Source of the DNA: Linyphia triangularis
Taxonomy: Eukaryota; Arthropoda; Arachnida; Araneae; Linyphiidae
Direction: 5' to 3'
Length of the DNA: 64,000 nt
NCBI GenBank assembly: GCA_963978545.1
Contig: OZ021726.1
Span: 29,856,459-29,920,458, forward strand
A program made the position numbers and the translations under genes. Under the pieces are notes generated by a model, which was given only the letters and a program-made list of their open reading frames with translations, was not told the DNA's origin and made no database searches. Positions 62,606 to 64,000 of this stretch are shown here, piece after piece. Within the stretch, counting starts at the first letter, position 1. Every line of letters begins with the position of its first letter.

Positions 62606-62756
62606 GCTTGTTAATATTGTTTTGTTGTGGGATTTTTTTAATATTTAAAAAAAAAGAGCTTAAAACTTATTTATTCTGTCATTAGACATTAACTATTGTG
62701 AAGGGAGCAGGGAGCTCTTGCAACAAACTCGAAATTTTTTTAATCAATCACAATCA

Positions 62757-63056
62757 TTACTGCAAAAAAGTGACCCTTCTATTAAAGATGCTAGTTTTCC
62801 TGGGGACAAAATTTCCCCTTCCTCGGACGACCTTGAATTTGAAACCGATAGGGCATATTAGGTTGCGACTTTCACGTGACATCCTGTTTTGCCAAAGCAT
62901 AAATACAAAATTTCTAAAACATCCCTGATCGCTCTGCTCTGGGGTGGACTTCTCTGCAAAGGAATGGCCATTTTTTGTAGAGAAGGCGATTGCACGTTGG
63001 TCCTCTAGTATGGCGGTGCGAAAAAAGTGGCTACAATAAATATCCATTGCATTCAT
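62757..63056 (-). other. CpG-containing open stretch, unknown
   Basis: A 99-codon minus-strand frame (starting MNAMDIYCSHFF) runs through sequence richer in GC than its surroundings. The protein (e.g. AIAFSTKNGHSFAEKSTPEQ) has balanced composition but no domain I recognise. It could be part of a repeat or a relic coding region. It lies in the presumed tolloid intron. Confidence 0.2.
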
Positions 63057-63059
63057 TTT

Positions 63060-64000
63060 CGCTCTTTGTTTTTCAAAATGTAAGAGTAAGATTTTCTCTG
63101 CAAATTGTTTTTATTTTGATATTTACTTTTTTCCCGAAAAATGTTTGAGTATTTAAATGTCGTCCATATGATCGGAAGAAGTGATTTGTCTCACATTAAT
63201 ATTTGATATCCTATTAAATTATTAACGTAACTTACAATCCGATGCCATCAACGGAAGAATTTCTATACAGAGAATAAAAAATGTTCTTCTCTAAATAAGG
63301 GGCTCCACTAGAACTAAGCCATCGCATAATGCTGTGTTAAAGTTAAAAGATAACCGTTGCAGTTACAGAATTTTAACCCCCCACCCCCTTCCCTCTCTCC
63401 CAAATAATATGTAAAATGTAGATAAAGCAAACCTAGTTACTGTTACCAGAAAAAAAATTCATGAGCATTTAGTAAAGAATCTGAGTCATGAACCTACACC
63501 CTTTAAAAAGCAAAATCATACAAGCAATTTGAAATTGTCAAATAAAATTTGTGCATTCTTAAAATTGTAGAAACGGTGTTTATTCTTAACTCAGGTAGGA
63601 TCCAATTCTCAAAATAAATTCTAAATTAAACATAATATTAAAATTTAAAGCGAGTTCCATGTTTGCTCAACTTCTTTTCAAAATATCAAGAATCATGGTA
63701 AAACACCTATTTTTAACTATGTCAAAACTCATTGACCAGAGGCAATATATTCAATTCACATGTGAAACGTCGTAACGAGCCCGTCGGATGTTTTGCAGGT
63801 TGGTTTCAATGTAAGTAGACATCTCAAATTTGAGATGCATATGCAATGCATTTTTCAAGTAATTATTCATCCTCAAATCAAGTAATTATTCATTTTTTCA
63901 TGAATTTAAATTAAAACTGTTGAACTGGTCAATATAACAATACCTTTGACTTTTTTATCTTACAGTGAGTCCCGATAATATCGTACTTATGGCTGTTCCT
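63060..64000. other. AT-rich non-coding, nothing recognised
   Basis: A 21-base phrase ending in 'agtaattattcat' is repeated near 63856 and 63880. No exon of the tolloid gene was seen here. Confidence 0.4.

Overview
The window is AT-rich, intron- and repeat-dominated nuclear DNA of an animal, most likely an arthropod. I lean to a chelicerate such as a spider, on genome texture and the protein sequence of the one clear gene; that lean is inference. There are no operons, no bacterial gene layout and almost no long open frames. All identity and length statements come from reading by eye; nothing was aligned by program.

Real genes are few. On the minus strand at 57146-58317 lie the last two coding exons of a tolloid/BMP1-type secreted metalloprotease: the C-terminal CUB domain, split by a 768-bp intron and ending in a stop codon. 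The rest of that gene lies at higher coordinates, beyond at least 5.7 kb of intron. A tRNA-Ala(TGC) gene on the minus strand at 21312-21383 has the G3:U70 identity pair and a Pol III terminator. A THAP-like zinc-finger fragment (53107-53265, minus) is probably a relic. A TATA/initiator pair followed by a splice donor near 960-1091 (minus) may be the first exon of a gene running off the left edge.

The rest is mostly a record of mobile elements, many with recoverable ends and target sites. These include: three complete or near-complete non-autonomous Helitrons inserted between A and T (12320-13565, 39340-40838, 41083-42080), plus fragments, carrying internal tandem arrays of about 130-150 bp; a solo LTR with a 4-bp target duplication (10437-11126); a dead Tc1/Tc3-type transposase gene with a tRNA-derived SINE inside it (15302-16636); two further SINEs; a piggyBac-like MITE inside an older hairpin-ended repeat (34606-35152); a mariner fragment arranged as a fold-back with TA flanks (49347-49938); and other inverted-repeat elements. 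A 1.77-kb head-to-tail duplication occupies about 6211-9750. Two abutting perfect palindromes with AT or A/AT/T centres occupy 2360-2755.

I found no protein-coding system that looks new. The most unusual features are the double palindrome, the Helitron-like families that share one end but differ at the other, and the fold-back made from a mariner 3' end.
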